A stretch of 64,000 nt of DNA, from the NCBI GenBank assembly GCA_005656395.1, contig SRSI01000004.1, positions 1,736,001-1,800,000 on the forward strand, given 5' to 3'. This DNA is from Strongyloides papillosus (Eukaryota > Nematoda > Chromadorea > Rhabditida > Strongyloididae). Shown here in pieces: positions 35,358-48,846 of the stretch. How positions within the stretch are numbered: the stretch's first letter is position 1; each line of letters starts with the position of its first letter. Position numbers and translations under genes: made by a program. The notes beneath the pieces were generated by a model. It made no database searches. It saw only the letters and a list, made by a program, of their open reading frames with translations, and had not been told where the DNA came from.

Positions 35358-36892
35358 AGTGTTCAACAATTCCATATAAAAAAAGATAGATGTTTTTGCG
35401 GTACTTTACAACGTATAACTAAAAAGCTGGATAATTCTAAAAAAATAAAATGAATAAAAGTAAACAAATTCACAGTATTAATAAATAAACAAATTATTAA
35501 AGCGATAAAGTAATTTAAAGTGATAGATTAATAATAAATATATCTTCTGTAAATGCTTTTTGTAATAGTTAACCAGAATTAAAATTTATACCAATACATA
35601 TATATATTATGAATAGTATTATTTAAAAATTACTACGTGACAATAGATAAAATTATATTTTAATTAATTTATATATTATAAATAAAAGTATAAGATAATT
35701 TATACATATAAGAGTAAAAAGAAAGGTTTATACTTTTTACCAAAAGAAAGTAGATACATATAGCTAAACATGTTACAATAGAAAGGTAGTGTACAATGCC
35801 AACACAGCAACATTTATAACAACATTGATTTGTAAGAAATTTTTGTCAACGCCATATTATAATTGAACAGTTCAATTATATCTATTTAAATTTGGGGTAT
35901 TAAAAAGATAATAATAAATATAAAAGTCATCATTAAATGTCAAAAAGCAAAAATTTGGCATACATAAAATATTTAAAATATATTAATGATGAGTTGATTG
36001 TAGAATTACAATAGAAATGGTGTGGAAGAAAATAATATGACTAAAAGCGGAAGGTTATGGTAATTAAATTAATAAAATAATTAATATTTCTACACCATAT
36101 TGTATTGTTTTGCAATATAATGACAAAAATTGTTTTTTGATAACTATTTTCAACAATATACGAAGTATAACTCTGATAAGATAGCATGTTTTTGTGTGAT
36201 TTTGATAAAAACATTTTTGTTGATTTGGAAAAATTTTAAAAGTTTTTAAACTACTTACATAAATCTATATATACCATTATAAACATTAAAGAATAATCAT
36301 GGAATGCACGTTCGTAAAGAAAATTATGTAGATTCTAATGGCTATTTTATCATGTTTATATGGTGTATCACTTTTTATGATAACAAAGTGACTTTATGTT
36401 ATAAAACTAATCAACTATGTTAGGTAAACTTTTTTTTTCTTAAACGTCTTTTTGATTGATTATTAAATTTATCTAATACAAACGTCTTTATATTTTTTCG
36501 ATTATAAAGATAACAAATAAATTAACAAAAGTAACGCTTGCAAATAAGTCAAAACAACAAATGAATATTAAATTTAAGGAGCATGACAATTTAAATAAAA
36601 CTAATTAAATTTTAACTTCAAAAAAACAATAAAATATTAAAAACGTTGACGTTTATATTTTGTTTATTAAAAACTAAATTTCATGTTGAAAAATTCCTCA
36701 AGGTAATTAGCCTTTTGATTAAATAAAAACATATAATGTATCAAATTCAAAAAGTTTTTCATTATTACTATAAATATTTTAAAATAATAAATAGCATTAA
36801 TAAATTATTAATATATAAGAACAAAGTTTTATACTCTAAAAAATGTTCTTTTATAGTATATATTATAAAATAATTTTCATAAGACTGACAAA
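35358..36892. other. Intergenic region, no gene seen
   Basis: About 1.5 kb of AT-rich sequence upstream of the two-helix membrane-protein gene and downstream of the lipase gene (both minus). No frame, RNA or repeat could be supported. Confidence 0.6.
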
Positions 36893-37853
36893 TCAATGTT
36901 GCGATGTAAAGTGATTACGTACCATCTTCAATTGAATATTGTAAGTATGATAGTAAACATCATCATGATTCTTGTCTAAATAAACTTTTTCACCTGTTTG
37001 ACCTGGTATTTGTGTTGTAATCTAAAAAAAATTTTTTATAAGATAAATTTAAGTACTCCAAAGAACATACATAATTGCATACTTTGTAGCCAACAACTTG
37101 ATCAGCTCTACTATATATAGAAAAAACATAATTCCCTTCGTACCGTTGTTGACTATTAATATCACTTAAGAATGAACTCTCATAGGGGCAATTACCAGAA
37201 TATAATCCTGTTAGTTGATTACAAATAGGGATAGCACTTACAGCACATCCAGGTAATGATAATCCACCCATTTGAAGACTAATACCATGATTTGGCCCAG
37301 CAACACCAACAAATGTATCAACAAATTTTGTTAATGGTTTCCCTAAATCTTCTCCAGTATCAACACATCTTCCTCCCAAAATAGCTTTCCTACTGATTGG
37401 TACACCAAGTGAATATGATACAACATCAACTGACCTTCCTGTATATAATCTAACTGCTACAATTAATGCTCTTACTAGTTTGACATAATGACAACTCATA
37501 TGATATTGTGCCCATTGTAAAGGATTCCCCTGTGCACCATTTGCATAGGTTGTCCCATACAATTCATGACTTTGATAACCATTTTTTTTAAAAAAATTGG
37601 CTGATAGTTTCATCTTATCACCAGCAGTACTAGAGACACCATGAACAAAGATAACGGGTTGTTTACTTGCAATTTCTGTTCCATTTTTTCTTCCACCAAA
37701 AGAACCCATATCACCTAAATCTAATCTTTCTAAATTTTGTCTTATATTTTCACCAAAGTGTAAACTTAACCAATTTCCAAAATCTGGTGTAAAAGCAGAG
37801 TATGAAAGATTAAAATATAATAAAAAGATAAATTTCAAAAATATATTCTTCAT
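36893..37853 (-). CDS. Secreted class-2 (nematode LIPS-type) lipase
   Basis: Exons 37853..37071 and 37021..36893 (49-nt intron, phase 0) give 303 residues. A signal peptide covers about residues 1-20. The alpha/beta-hydrolase core shows the oxyanion strand 'PVIFVHGVSS' (residues 66-75), the nucleophile motif 'SYSLG' (Ser148; the first Gly of GxSxG is Ser here), the acid in 'SRADQVVGYKVC' (Asp251) and the catalytic His in 'DKNHDDVY' (His280), which is encoded by the second exon. The order and the 'IPGQTGEKVY' ending match the large nematode lips family (Pfam Lipase_2, related to bacterial triacylglycerol lipases). The triad is complete, so it should be an active secreted lipase/esterase; the natural lipid is unknown. 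Cysteines around residues 163-222 probably form disulphides. Confidence 0.92.
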
Positions 37854-39132
37854 AATTTTATAAAATATTTTTGTTATAAATAGATAAAAGAAACTTATTT
37901 TAATAGTAAATAAATATATTTATCTATAACAAAAATCAAATGACACTATTAAAATAATAAAAATATTGAAATTAAAAGTAATTACATTAAATCCTTTTCT
38001 AAGATTACTAGTAATTTTAAAATTATCTATTACCTTTAATATGTAACTATATTTATCGGGTAAAATTCAAATGATAAAATAAATTAGTTGATTTTAATGA
38101 GGACATACTATATCAAAATCCATGAATTTACGGAAAGTAATTCTCTGTCACATATTTAAAAATAATGATGTCTGATTCAAATGAATGCGTGTTATACGAA
38201 TAAAAATGTTTTTAAATCCTTAAGAATCACTCATTTATCTTTTATATCATAAAAAAAATTATTTTAATAATTATACTTATTTAAAAGTTTAACCTTAATT
38301 TATTTTTTTGTTAAAAATAATTCAAAACAATTATATTAATACATTTTTTTAATATAATTCTTAAAAGTCAACATTATTTCTAGTAATAATCAAACTACTT
38401 AAAAAAATTTTTTTCAATCAACTGGGAAAGTACATTAAATGGTAGAAAAACCTGTTTGTAATATGTTCTAAATAGTTAATCTGAAAACAAAAAATTTTTA
38501 AAAACACACATACAATATTTAATCTATCATATTAACAATTGTTAGAAAAATTTTTCATTTCTTTTTCATTGTATTAAAATTAACCAGAAATTAAACATAA
38601 CATTTTTATAACACACATTTTGACTTCTGATCTATTACATTTTTTATTTAATTATTTTCCTATAAAAACCAACGAATTTTTAAATATTTTGTCGATTAGT
38701 TTATTGTCAAAAAATTTTCAACAATTGAAAATATATTTTATTTTAACAATGTTATAATAATTATGATTAACAATTTACATAAAAATAATTTTTATTCTAC
38801 CTCCTGAAACAAAATATCATAGAAATAAATGCAGGATATAGATTAAGTTTTTGTCTCCATTATTGTAAAATATGGAAAAAAATCAGATTTCATAATAATA
38901 AACGCTAAAAAGTTATACAATTGAAATTAATAGAAGTACTAATTGCGTTAAAAAATATTAAAGATGTTATTAATAAAATATTGAAAAATTTAAATAAATT
39001 TTCCAATTTTTGCTATTTTCACATAAAAAAATACTCAGAAATATTAATAAAAAGAATCGCTAGCTTAAAACATTCTTTTGTTACATTATCATATAAAAAA
39101 AGAATATACATTTTATACACATCCTTTTGAAG
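37854..39132. other. Intergenic region, no gene seen
   Basis: About 1.3 kb upstream of the lipase gene and downstream of the acyltransferase gene. The short plus-strand frame at 38921-39130 is lysine/isoleucine-rich in the manner of chance AT-rich frames. Confidence 0.6.
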
Positions 39133-41221
39133 CTAATTCTTCACCGATTCTACAGTTATAGGATTTGGCTTAAGTTGCATTTCACAATCTTTATCATTTG
39201 TTGAAATTGGTTTTAATGTTCTTTTTCTTTCTCTTGTCAACAAAACTCTTTCAATATTTAATGCAGGTAATTCAGCTACCATTGTACAAATCATACCAAA
39301 GAAATATGCAATGCATAATTGATAGAAACAATGCCTTAAGACAAACCATTTTGTTGTAAAGACAATTGGAAATGAAACAAGCATGTATGTAAATACAACG
39401 GGAATCATATGGAATAGGTATACTGAATAACAAAGGCTTGATAAAGGAAGTAATATTGGTAAACTTAAAGCTTTATTAATAATACCACCTATACCAGTAT
39501 GACATGCATAGATAAGCCAGCAAATAAATAATGAAAACGCAAGCCTATGAAATCCACCATAAAAAACATGATATATTGGCCAATCCCATCCTTGAAGGCT
39601 TGGATAAAGACCATATAATGACCAAAATCCAAGCGAACATCCCATTACCCATCCAAGAACTTGATATTTTATATGTAATACTTTTTTACTATGTTGTATT
39701 AGTGCTAAGTAATATCCAAGTAACAGTCCAGCAATATATGGTGATATTCTATACCATGGTTTATTATACATAATCAAATGATGTGCAATGTAGTCATCAT
39801 TAAACATAGCTGGTTGATTCCATAAAAATTGTGTTGGTGGAAAATTATAATAAACCATACCACCCATATTTCCAAAACATGAAGCTAGCATTGTTGCGAC
39901 AGAAATAAATATTCCAACTTTGGGCATTTGACGTAAAGTAATGAGGAAGATAGGACAAAGTAAGTAAAAAATAAATTCTGTTCCAATATACCACGTCCAC
40001 GGAAGGCAACGATTATCAAAAAGTGAATTAACGAAGAACATATTCTTCCACCAATGTATTGGACATTGAACGGCTGGGTCAGTTGGTGGCCACATTCCAT
40101 GATAATGTGTTACGGAGATTCTTGTTGTAACTGTAAATAATGTATAAAGGTATGCTGGCCAAAGGCGAACAACACGATGGCGATAAAATCTTAACCAATA
40201 ACCATATGATGTCCATGTTGGTTCATCAACAGAAGTATTTTTTTTCCATTTTTTAAACCACGAGTAAGCTGTTAATGTTGCAGAAAGTGTAAAAAATACA
40301 TCTACTGATAAGGTGAAATTTGTAATCCATTGATTCCAAAAATTATTAACAAGATCACTTTTGAAATCCTCAACATTATCAATGTAAACTTGGACAAAAA
40401 TGAAACTATGCCCAATAACTGTCCAAACCATTGAAAGAAATCTAATTCCAAACATACATGTTACTGTTGATTGTGGATCTTTTGGCATCTGTACAAGACT
40501 TCTAATATTTTTTTTAGCAGAAAAACATAGAAGAAGTTTCGACGACATACTTTTACCATTAGCGCCTTTCTTTACATGATAGACAGTTGCAACACCAACA
40601 AGAAGTATTAACATAAGATCAAGAGCAAAATCAGCAACAGGTATAAATTGCTCGTACCATTGCTTATCATACCTTGATTGAATACATGTATGGTAGTCGG
40701 TACTTTCATTTTTAAATTCAGCCTTTCCAGCAGCATTCTGGAACTCATTTAGAATCTTAAATAATTTATCATTATATTTATAAATTATAAAAACATACAT
40801 ATTTAGTATCTTTATTACATGTACTTGGAATGCAAATGGCATAAGTATCAGATGATGGATTATTAGTATTTTGTGAGTAACAAAAATTAAGTGGATATTG
40901 TGATGCTGAATAGGCAGTCTCTCCAGCAGCTTTAGTACATTCATATGCCTTATGTATCCACCTATCCATATCTCTTGAATTATGTTGACTTGTTAAACCA
41001 ATTCCAAAAGAATTATAATAGAATTCCCTTTCATTAGGTAATGTATTATAATCAGTTAAATAACTCTCAACTCTATCCAAACTTTCCCCACATTTTTTTG
41101 ATACTGAATCTCTTGGTACATTTCTTAAAAAGTTCCATACATACTCCTCATCGAAGGACTCAACTTTTCCATTAGTAAATGGTAAATAATATAAGGATAA
41201 TAAAAATAGTATAACCCGCAT
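39133..41221 (-). CDS. NRF-6-like multi-pass acyltransferase
   Basis: Exons 41221..40799 and 40755..39133 (43-nt intron, phase 0) give 681 residues. A signal peptide (1-18) precedes an extracellular NRF (nose resistant to fluoxetine) domain with spaced cysteines ('KKCGES', 'YECTKAAG', 'LNFCYSQ', 'ICIPSTCNK', 'HTCIQSRYD'), then a first membrane helix ('FALDLMLILLVGVATVYHV') and an acyltransferase-3 domain of about ten helices. The latter begins with 'FLSMVWTVIGHSF', which carries the His of the family motif, and later has 'HRVVRLWPAYLYTLF' with the conserved Arg. Such proteins in C. elegans (nrf-6, ndg-4, rhy-1) move lipids or drugs across epithelia or act in hypoxia signalling. The C-terminus is short and basic ('LLTRERKRTLKP'). 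The family is large in nematodes, so the exact orthologue is not assigned. Confidence 0.93.
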
Positions 41222-44200
41222 TGAGATAAGTTTATTAGTATTATTATGGAAATTAATAGTTAGTATTAATATTTTTGGTTTCTATGTTAAGTCTTAGTAC
41301 TTTTTAATGTCCTTTAAATAGAGCTGTAGAAGAAAAAAATGTCTAAAAAATAAATGTTAATTAATAAAAATTTAAGGTCATATTATAAAAAAAGTGCAAA
41401 TAAAATTTAATCAACAGGTAAAATCATAAGAAAAATCATAATAATCATATACAATGTATGAAAAAAATTAAAAGTCATAGTTTATTGTTTTTTAAGTCAT
41501 CAAAGTGACACCAAAGTATGATTGTGAAACAGAAGAATTGTAATCATTCTTTAATCTAGACAAAAAAACACATTTTTTTAAGTGTTCAATAGTTCTATGG
41601 TTGACGTAATAAAACAAGCAAATTTTGTTTTTCAATTCTTTTCAAGGACTATAATTTTAATGGCAAAAAAGCAACATCTTAACAAATATATATTTTGAAT
41701 AAATATTTCTTTGTTTATATAAAAATATGATTTCTAGTCTAAATAAAACTTTTTTATCAAAATATTCGCTAAATTGTTGGTTAAAAAAGATTTATTTGTG
41801 GTAATAAAATTGTTATAAACTTTAATAAATACATAAAATTAATAAAAAATAAAGAAAATATACAAAGATATATCTAAAAGTAGGAGTGAAATTCGTAACA
41901 GTAAGTTAACCATATAGAAATTATTAAAATTAAAAAATTTGTACTATTTATATTAAATTTTTGTACTTTATTTTGTGTTACCTAAAAAAATTGTAAAGGA
42001 TTAATAAATTACAATGGATACTTTTTTGGCGAGTCAATTTATTATGAAATATGTGCATAATAATATTCCTCTAACCGACATATCGTGCATGCATATTTTA
42101 TAAAATAAAATGATTAGGACACAATTAGGTCAAGAAAAACTTAAGGTTATTTATTATTATTAACGAGGATGTATTGAAGTGTTATTATATAATAAAACTT
42201 GTAAATGTAATCAAATTAAAAACAACATTTACCATTAATAAATGGTAATGTAAAGTAAAACCATTGTTTGTAGATGACAATATTATTAAGGGTATCAAAT
42301 AAAAACGACTGCCTTAGGATGAAGTGAGAAACAGTAATGCATCAAAAACGACAACAAAAAAATATTTTTACTAAATAAATTAAATATTAAAAATAGAGAT
42401 ATAAAAGTTTGTTGTATTAGTGTGTTTTTAGAATAAGGCAAATATCTTTTTTTTTAATTTACAAAATTGGTTTTAATGAAACAATATTGTTAACTAGTTT
42501 ACCTTTTTGTTCATATACAAAAAGATTGATAAAATATTGAAAAAATTATTTATCACCTTTACTTAGTTTTTATGACTCCAAAAAATCAAATAATTTTTAA
42601 TAATTAAAAACCAAAATATGTATGATGCATAACTGTTTAATAACATTACAACTGATACATTTAATGTTATAATATTAAACCTGGGAAAATTAAATCTGAA
42701 ACAATAATCAAAATGAATAGAAAGATAATTTTTATACAAAAATCAATTTAACCGCATGTTATATTTTAAAGGATAGAAAGTATATATCATCAAAATTTGT
42801 CACTTAATCGTAACAATTTTCTAGAAACATCTTTACCATTTATCATATAGTGTACACTTATTAATTCTACGGTTGAAAAAATAGTATCATTATTTTTTTC
42901 GATGATACTTTACAAAGTAATACATTTAAAAAGCTTTACGAAATAAATGACATAAACAAAATAGTACATAAAAAATATTGTATTTACAAGTTTTAAAGGT
43001 AATTGTCCACATATGTAATATAAGCACTAATAGTTGATATTTAGTAATTTATTGCTCATAATTTTTATTTTTTTTACCTTAACAAACCTGTTTTATGTAA
43101 TATTTTATCATTATTGTTTATACTATAGTTAACTTTGTATTATAAAAAAGAGATTATAGAGATAATAAATAATGTTTTTTCCCCTAATCTAATTCATCAA
43201 TAACTGGCAAATAATAGTTTCCGGTAACATTTTTAAAATTCCCCAAAATAAGTTTGCAATATTAAAAAATTTAAACCTTAATTAGCTTCTACTTTGATAC
43301 ATTATTTTATGTGGAAATATAAGTTAAAACCTTATTATAATATTAATAGGATAATATTGAATATTGTTTAGAAAGAATTAAATATCATACTAAGTTGTAT
43401 TTATAAAATGGCTATAAAATACAAAATACTTAGTCGATCTTTATATATAAATGGTTTGAATAAGTATCAACCTTTTTATGTCCTATTTATTTTATCATTG
43501 CTATATCACGATGGCAATTCAATAAACAGATTTTATAGAATTTTAAATAGTATATAAAAAAACATTAGTGAATATGTATATTTTCCTAAAATTTAACAAA
43601 TCAAACAAATAAATTTAAAAAAAATAATAATTTTAAAATTCTTTAAAATAGCTTAAAGAAATTTTAATTTACAATAATATTTTTTAATCAAACAAATAAA
43701 TATAATTATTTATTTCATTAATACAAACATTTTTATAAAGTACTATTATAATAAACGTTGGAAAAAAAATAAAACTGAGGTCAACATTATCTAAATAAAT
43801 CATCACTTGAACCAAAATACACAAAATTATTCTTTTATGTGATATAAGTAGCCAGGTAAAGGAATTAAGTGTTAGTTTAACATAAAATTAAAATTTGCTA
43901 TATGTCTAGATAACCTTCCTTTTTAAGAAGTAGACAGTACTTTATCTATCTATACTCAATGACCGACATTTTTGCAAAGTTATATTAAAAAGTAGTGATA
44001 TGAAGCAGGAGAATTGGAATGATTAAAATTTTATATAGGTTTATTATAAACAAAATGATGTTTCAAGATATGAATCAACCTAAAAATGAATAGTTCATTT
44101 AAAAATAAAATATCGTATATTTCCTTGTTTTGATATAGAGTAACTTAAAATAAAAATCTGGTACAACAAAAATTATTTAGATATATTTTATCTATATGGA

Positions 44201-44877
44201 TAATAAATTAATTATACTGGATTTTTAAATTTTCGAAAGTAGATATAAAAAATCAATTAATAACGTATATATTTTATAATTACAATAGCATTTTAATGAA
44301 TTTTAACATATTAATATTATTGAAAGTAGAAAAAAATAATTTTAGATAAATGACTAATATTTTGTTTTTTGAAAAGGATGCCTTTTTAATAGAACAGGAA
44401 TTTATATCAAAATATATTATGATAAATGGCATTATCATGATAATTACCTACTTCTCTCCAAAATAATATACATTTCGGAGGTTAGATAATTATTCTATTA
44501 AAATATTTTATTATAAAGACTTTGATTTCAATGATTTTAACATAATAGAGGTGGACGAGAAATTTTTATCAAGTTAGGGCAAGGGCATTTATATTTTCGG
44601 TCATGGCCTTTCCTTTACATGGCAAGTATTTATACCTAGATCAGACTTATCATAATACGTGATTTACTCTACTGTTGTGTATTGATTTTATATCGGTACG
44701 GATAACAATATAGTAAATTATCATAATTACACTTGTAAAAATTTTATCTGTATAACAAATATAATAAATAGAACAAGTACAATAAAAAATGTTAAAAAAC
44801 CTGACTTATTTATTAAACTACAAAAAAATAGATAGAAAATATTTAATGATAATATTAGTCAAAAATTGTATTTTATA
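41222..44877. other. 3.7-kb gene desert between acyltransferase and MIG-18-like genes
   Basis: Long A/T-rich interval with no frame that I can support on either strand. A GC-richer stretch at about 44545-44705, just past the 3' end of the MIG-18-like gene, contains words such as CGGTCATGGCC and is not explained by any frame. No tRNA fold or array could be identified by eye. Confidence 0.55.
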
Positions 44878-46243
44878 TTATTTTCCACGGGGAATATCGT
44901 ACTTCATACCAATAGTTATATCTTTGCTTTCATGTATTTTGTATACACCAAGATTATATTTTCCTTTTTCATTAACTTTACATGCGAATACTTTTGGTTC
45001 TTCCGAATCGGGTGATGTAAAGATAGTGTAATAATTTGGTTCAAGATATACAAGTTCTTTTCCATTTTTAACAAAAATGCATGCCTCAGTTTTTATTTTA
45101 CCTTCGCCATTTATATTTAAGCATGTCTGTTGAACTTTATTTCCGTTTTTTAATTTCTTTATCCATCTGCAACCAAAAGTTTTTTTTTCTTTTCTTCCAT
45201 CATCCTCTATTAATACACACCCATTTGATTTTATACCATGTGATGTTTCTCTTATTTGGCATTGATAGTATTTATCTCCATCAATGAAACTGTCACCATC
45301 AAATAGTCTTTTACCTTTGTAAACACATCCAATAATGGATACTGATGCTCTTCCACCTTTTTGTTTGCAGTAATAGATATATTTATCATCCTTAAAATTA
45401 TAATTTATTTTTTTTTATGTATTGTTAAATATATTATAAATTAAAGAATCTTTTTCTACTACTTCCTGTGATCATAATAGTAAAGTAATCTAATTAGATG
45501 AATTAAATATACGAAGATGTAATTAATTTTGTAGCTAATTGTATGTGACAAAATACTGTGATTTATATGTTTATATAAATTCTAATAAAAACTTACATTC
45601 CATTCACCTCCTATTTTGTAATGATTTTTATTAACAATACAACCTGAGGCACACATTTGAACAGCCCCTCCAGCTTTTTGACGACATGTATATACAAAGC
45701 CATTGTAATCGTACTCCTCATCAATTTTAATTTTTGTTTTTTTATCATGAGCTACACAACCACCAACATCCATACGAAGATATGGGCCATCTTTTTTACA
45801 AACATACCATGTTTTCATCTAAAATTGTTTTTGAAAATTAAAAAAATTTAAACATAATAACATACACTTGAGTCAATCCAACTTTCCCCGACACTATATC
45901 TATCAATGCCATCAGGAACACAATGTGTGAAATTAAATTGTAAATATCCCTCAGAACCTAAAACACATGTCATTTCATATCCATTCTCAACATATTTTTC
46001 TCCCATTTTTATACGCTTATTTTTATTAGAAAAACATCCTCTTGGTTCAAGATTACCTCTCTCACATTGATACCAGTATTTTCCACGTTCAATTATAGTA
46101 CCTTCTTCCCACCAACGAGCTGAAAGTTTATTTCCAGATGTCCAACAATTATTTCTTTTTCTTTCATTAGCATCAATTGCTCCATTGATATTAGATATAA
46201 TAAATAGATTTATTATCAGAAGTGATTTAACAATATGAAACAT
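44878..46243 (-). CDS. Secreted cysteine-rich protein, MIG-18-like (fibronectin I-like) repeats
   Basis: Exons 46243..45866, 45818..45597 and 45390..44878 (introns 47 and 206 nt, both phase 0) give 370 residues. The last exon has no early ATG, so its frame is visible only when spliced. After a signal peptide (about 1-21) come repeated units of 40-55 residues of the kind Cys-x(n)-Gly-(Asp/Glu)-x-(Trp/Tyr)-x(6-9)-Tyr-x-Cys-x(n)-Gly-Cys: 'YWYQCERGNLEPRGCF', 'YEMTCVLGSEG', 'WYVCKKDGPYLRMDVGGCV', 'YTCRQKAGG', 'YYCKQKGG' and 'YYQCQIRE'. This matches the nematode family annotated as abnormal cell migration protein 18-like, a fibronectin type I-like module. Such proteins are extracellular; MIG-18 in C. 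elegans modulates ADAMTS-guided gonad cell migration. The number of modules (five or six) and the divergent last one are my reading. Confidence 0.82.
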
Positions 46244-47749
46244 TTTTTTATCGAAATAAGAAAATATAATATGAATTTATAAATTAATTAGAATAAATTT
46301 CACAAAAATTTTGTCCTTTTATAATAACAAATTGGGTAGAGTATATTTCGAGATTATAACAATAAAATTTCTTTTTTTATACAAAATTACTATTTACAAC
46401 AAGCTCCAGTCCCACCTCCAGAAAAAATTTAATTATCAACTATTATTTTATTGTAATGCATGATCTTGAAGAGTAAAGATTTTTTTATTTATAGTATGAA
46501 CGAGTTAAGAACTCCATTTTTAATGCTTATGTTTATTATCTCTTCAAATATCTTGATATCGTAATCCTTTTTATAATGGATATTTGAAAATCTTTTGTTA
46601 AAGATATAAAAAATTTTATTTATTGTTAAAAATATATTTAAAAACTTTAGAAAATTAGATTACATAAAGGCGATTGAGTATTTTCCAACAAATAATGGAT
46701 TTCCAATATTTATTTTATTGTTCCAGATTGAGAACCGTTTAACAATAGATGATATTTATTAAAATCATGAATACTTAAAATCTGTCATGATCTAAAAGTT
46801 CATATGATCATCTAAAATTTAAAAATAAAATATGCTATAAATTTCCAACAATAAATTTTATTGCTAGATAACAAACTTTTTAATTATCATACTTATAAGA
46901 TATAAAATTAATGTTACGTAATTAAAGTGATATATGAAAACAAAAAAAACATAGAAAGAAAGTGAAAATTTCGTCATAATTTTAAAATTTCTATGTTACA
47001 ACAAAGTTGATTTAGCAAAGTTTAGTTAAAGAAAATCAGTAATTTTATATATTTAAAGCTAATTTTTTTAAAATAAACATTTATTTGTAAGATAATCTTG
47101 TTAAAATGATATTCTTTTGGTGTCAGTCACAAAAAATCAAAATTTTGTTGATATGTTTTTAAAACAAAGCAAATTTCCAATCTTCCTCCTATACCTAACG
47201 TCATTTTTGTTTTATAGTGTATTTTGGCAATACATCATTTCATAAATAAAATATTCGCTTCAACATTGCTTTTCAAATCTTTTGAGTACTGTTAAAAATT
47301 CATGAATTATTTTTTTAAACGATATAAAGTAGAAAAACTTAATTTTAATATATAATTTATGTATTTATTTAAAATTCTCTCTATTTCAATTTTTCTAACA
47401 TACAAAGTATCTTATTATTTATTCTTTGAAATAATAATTGTTTAAATGTTTGTATTTTTAAACCTTTCCATTAATTTACTATTTCATGACTTTTTTTAAC
47501 GATATATCAATTAAAAGTAAAAAATATAGATAAAAATAACAAATTTTTTACGTTAAAATTTTTTATTGGCAAACTTATTTTTTCGTACTTAAATATGTAT
47601 ATAACTTTTGAAATTGTACTAGTCTCCACTATAAAAATAACTTTACTCCACATGTTGTTTGCTTTATCAATATTTCTTGATGAGACCACTATAAATATAG
47701 ACACTGTTTATTTATCCATTTTTTAGAGGTTCATCAACACCATGTCAAA
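46244..47749. other. Divergent intergenic region, no gene seen
   Basis: About 1.5 kb between the MIG-18-like gene (minus) and OSTM1 (plus); it carries both promoters. An acceptor-like CATTTTTTAG ending at 47726 lies 24 nt upstream of the OSTM1 ATG and would suit trans-splicing. The minus-strand frame at 47507-47704 is lysine/isoleucine-rich chance sequence. Confidence 0.55.
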
Positions 47750-48846
47750 ATGATTAAATATTACCTAATAACAAATATACTAATACTCCTTATTGTTTTA
47801 AGTAAAGAAGAAAGGTTACGTGAAGACTGGGATTTAAATTCACCATGTCAACCATATATTGAGGTGAGTAATGTTAACATACTATTTACTAGTTTTTTGA
47901 TCTCTTTATAACCATTATACCTATAATGATATTAATTTATGTTTATTTAAGAAATTTTCCGTCGCAATCTCTAAAATGACAGAGTGTGCTGCTAATTTTA
48001 CATCACCTCCAAAAGTATGCACAAATTGTATTGATCAATACATTAATTTCAAAGAGTTAGAATATTCAATTAAAAACTTGAATAATGTTACCTCCTTGGA
48101 TAATACAACATGTTCTCAAGTCGTATATGGACAATACCTTCTTTCTTATGTCAAAAATATGGCTGATTCATTGACATTTCAAGTATGGGATAATTCTAGA
48201 TGCGATTGTAAGTTTTTAAAATTATTTAATATGATCTAATGATTCATTTTGTATAGCATGTCTCATTATAAAATGGAATTTTGAAGGAGGTGGTTCAAAA
48301 ATATTATATGATGACAAGACAATTGAATTTCAAAATAAAATATTTGCTTGGAGGAATTGCGCTTCCAATGCATCATCAACAGAACCAAACATATGTAAAA
48401 GGTGTTCAAAGGTATTTGATAATCTATTTGAATATTATTGGGAAATTTACTCAAAACCTGAAGATGATTTTTGTGTGGATGTTGAAACAACGATGAATGA
48501 TACAATGAATATTTGGCATAACATCTGGAATTGTACTGACGATAGTAGAAATAATAGAATCTATGACAGTACAATGCTCTTAACTTCAACCTCATTTTTT
48601 ATTCTATCAATTATTGTTTTCTACGTTGGAAGTTATATTCAAACAGAAAGAAAACCTGGACGTCTAGAAAATTGTAGGCTTTTTTTAATTTCTTAAGTTA
48701 TTATTATTTTTTTTATTATAGATTCTGCTAGACCACCAATACAAGTACCCCGTTCAAGATTACTTAGTTCTTCAACTTATAACGATAGCAATTCGGAGCA
48801 TTCATATGTTAATCCAAATTTTACATCAATTATAACGGAAGACTAA
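47750..48846 (+). CDS. OSTM1: OSTM1-like lysosomal membrane protein
   Basis: Exons 47750..47863, 47952..48207, 48257..48673 and 48722..48846 join in phase to 303 residues. A signal peptide is followed by a heavily N-glycosylated luminal domain with conserved cysteines: 'KMTECAANFT', 'KVCTNCIDQY', 'NTTCSQVVYG', 'FAWRNCASNAS', 'ICKRCSKVFDNL', 'DDFCVDVETTMN' and 'NIWHNIWNC'. This order is that of OSTM1 (vertebrate 'CLCQACHASY', 'VCKNCREAYKTL', 'LCIDVEDAMN', 'LWSRTFNC'). One membrane helix ('FFILSIIVFYVGSYI', about residues 235-253) and a short cytosolic tail rich in Ser/Tyr complete it. OSTM1 is the beta subunit of the ClC-7 chloride/proton exchanger in lysosomes. The upstream ATG at 47742 opens a three-codon frame only, so 47750 is the start. 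Confidence 0.93.

Noticed and set aside
38921..39130. 69-codon plus-strand frame ending at the acyltransferase 3' end
   Set aside because: Lys/Ile/Leu-rich chance frame in AT-rich DNA.
44789..45287. Plus-strand frames of 80 and 68 codons
   Set aside because: Antisense shadows of the third exon of the MIG-18-like gene, whose cysteine modules are clearly on the minus strand.
47507..47704. 65-codon minus-strand frame upstream of OSTM1
   Set aside because: Composition of random AT-rich sequence and location in a divergent promoter.
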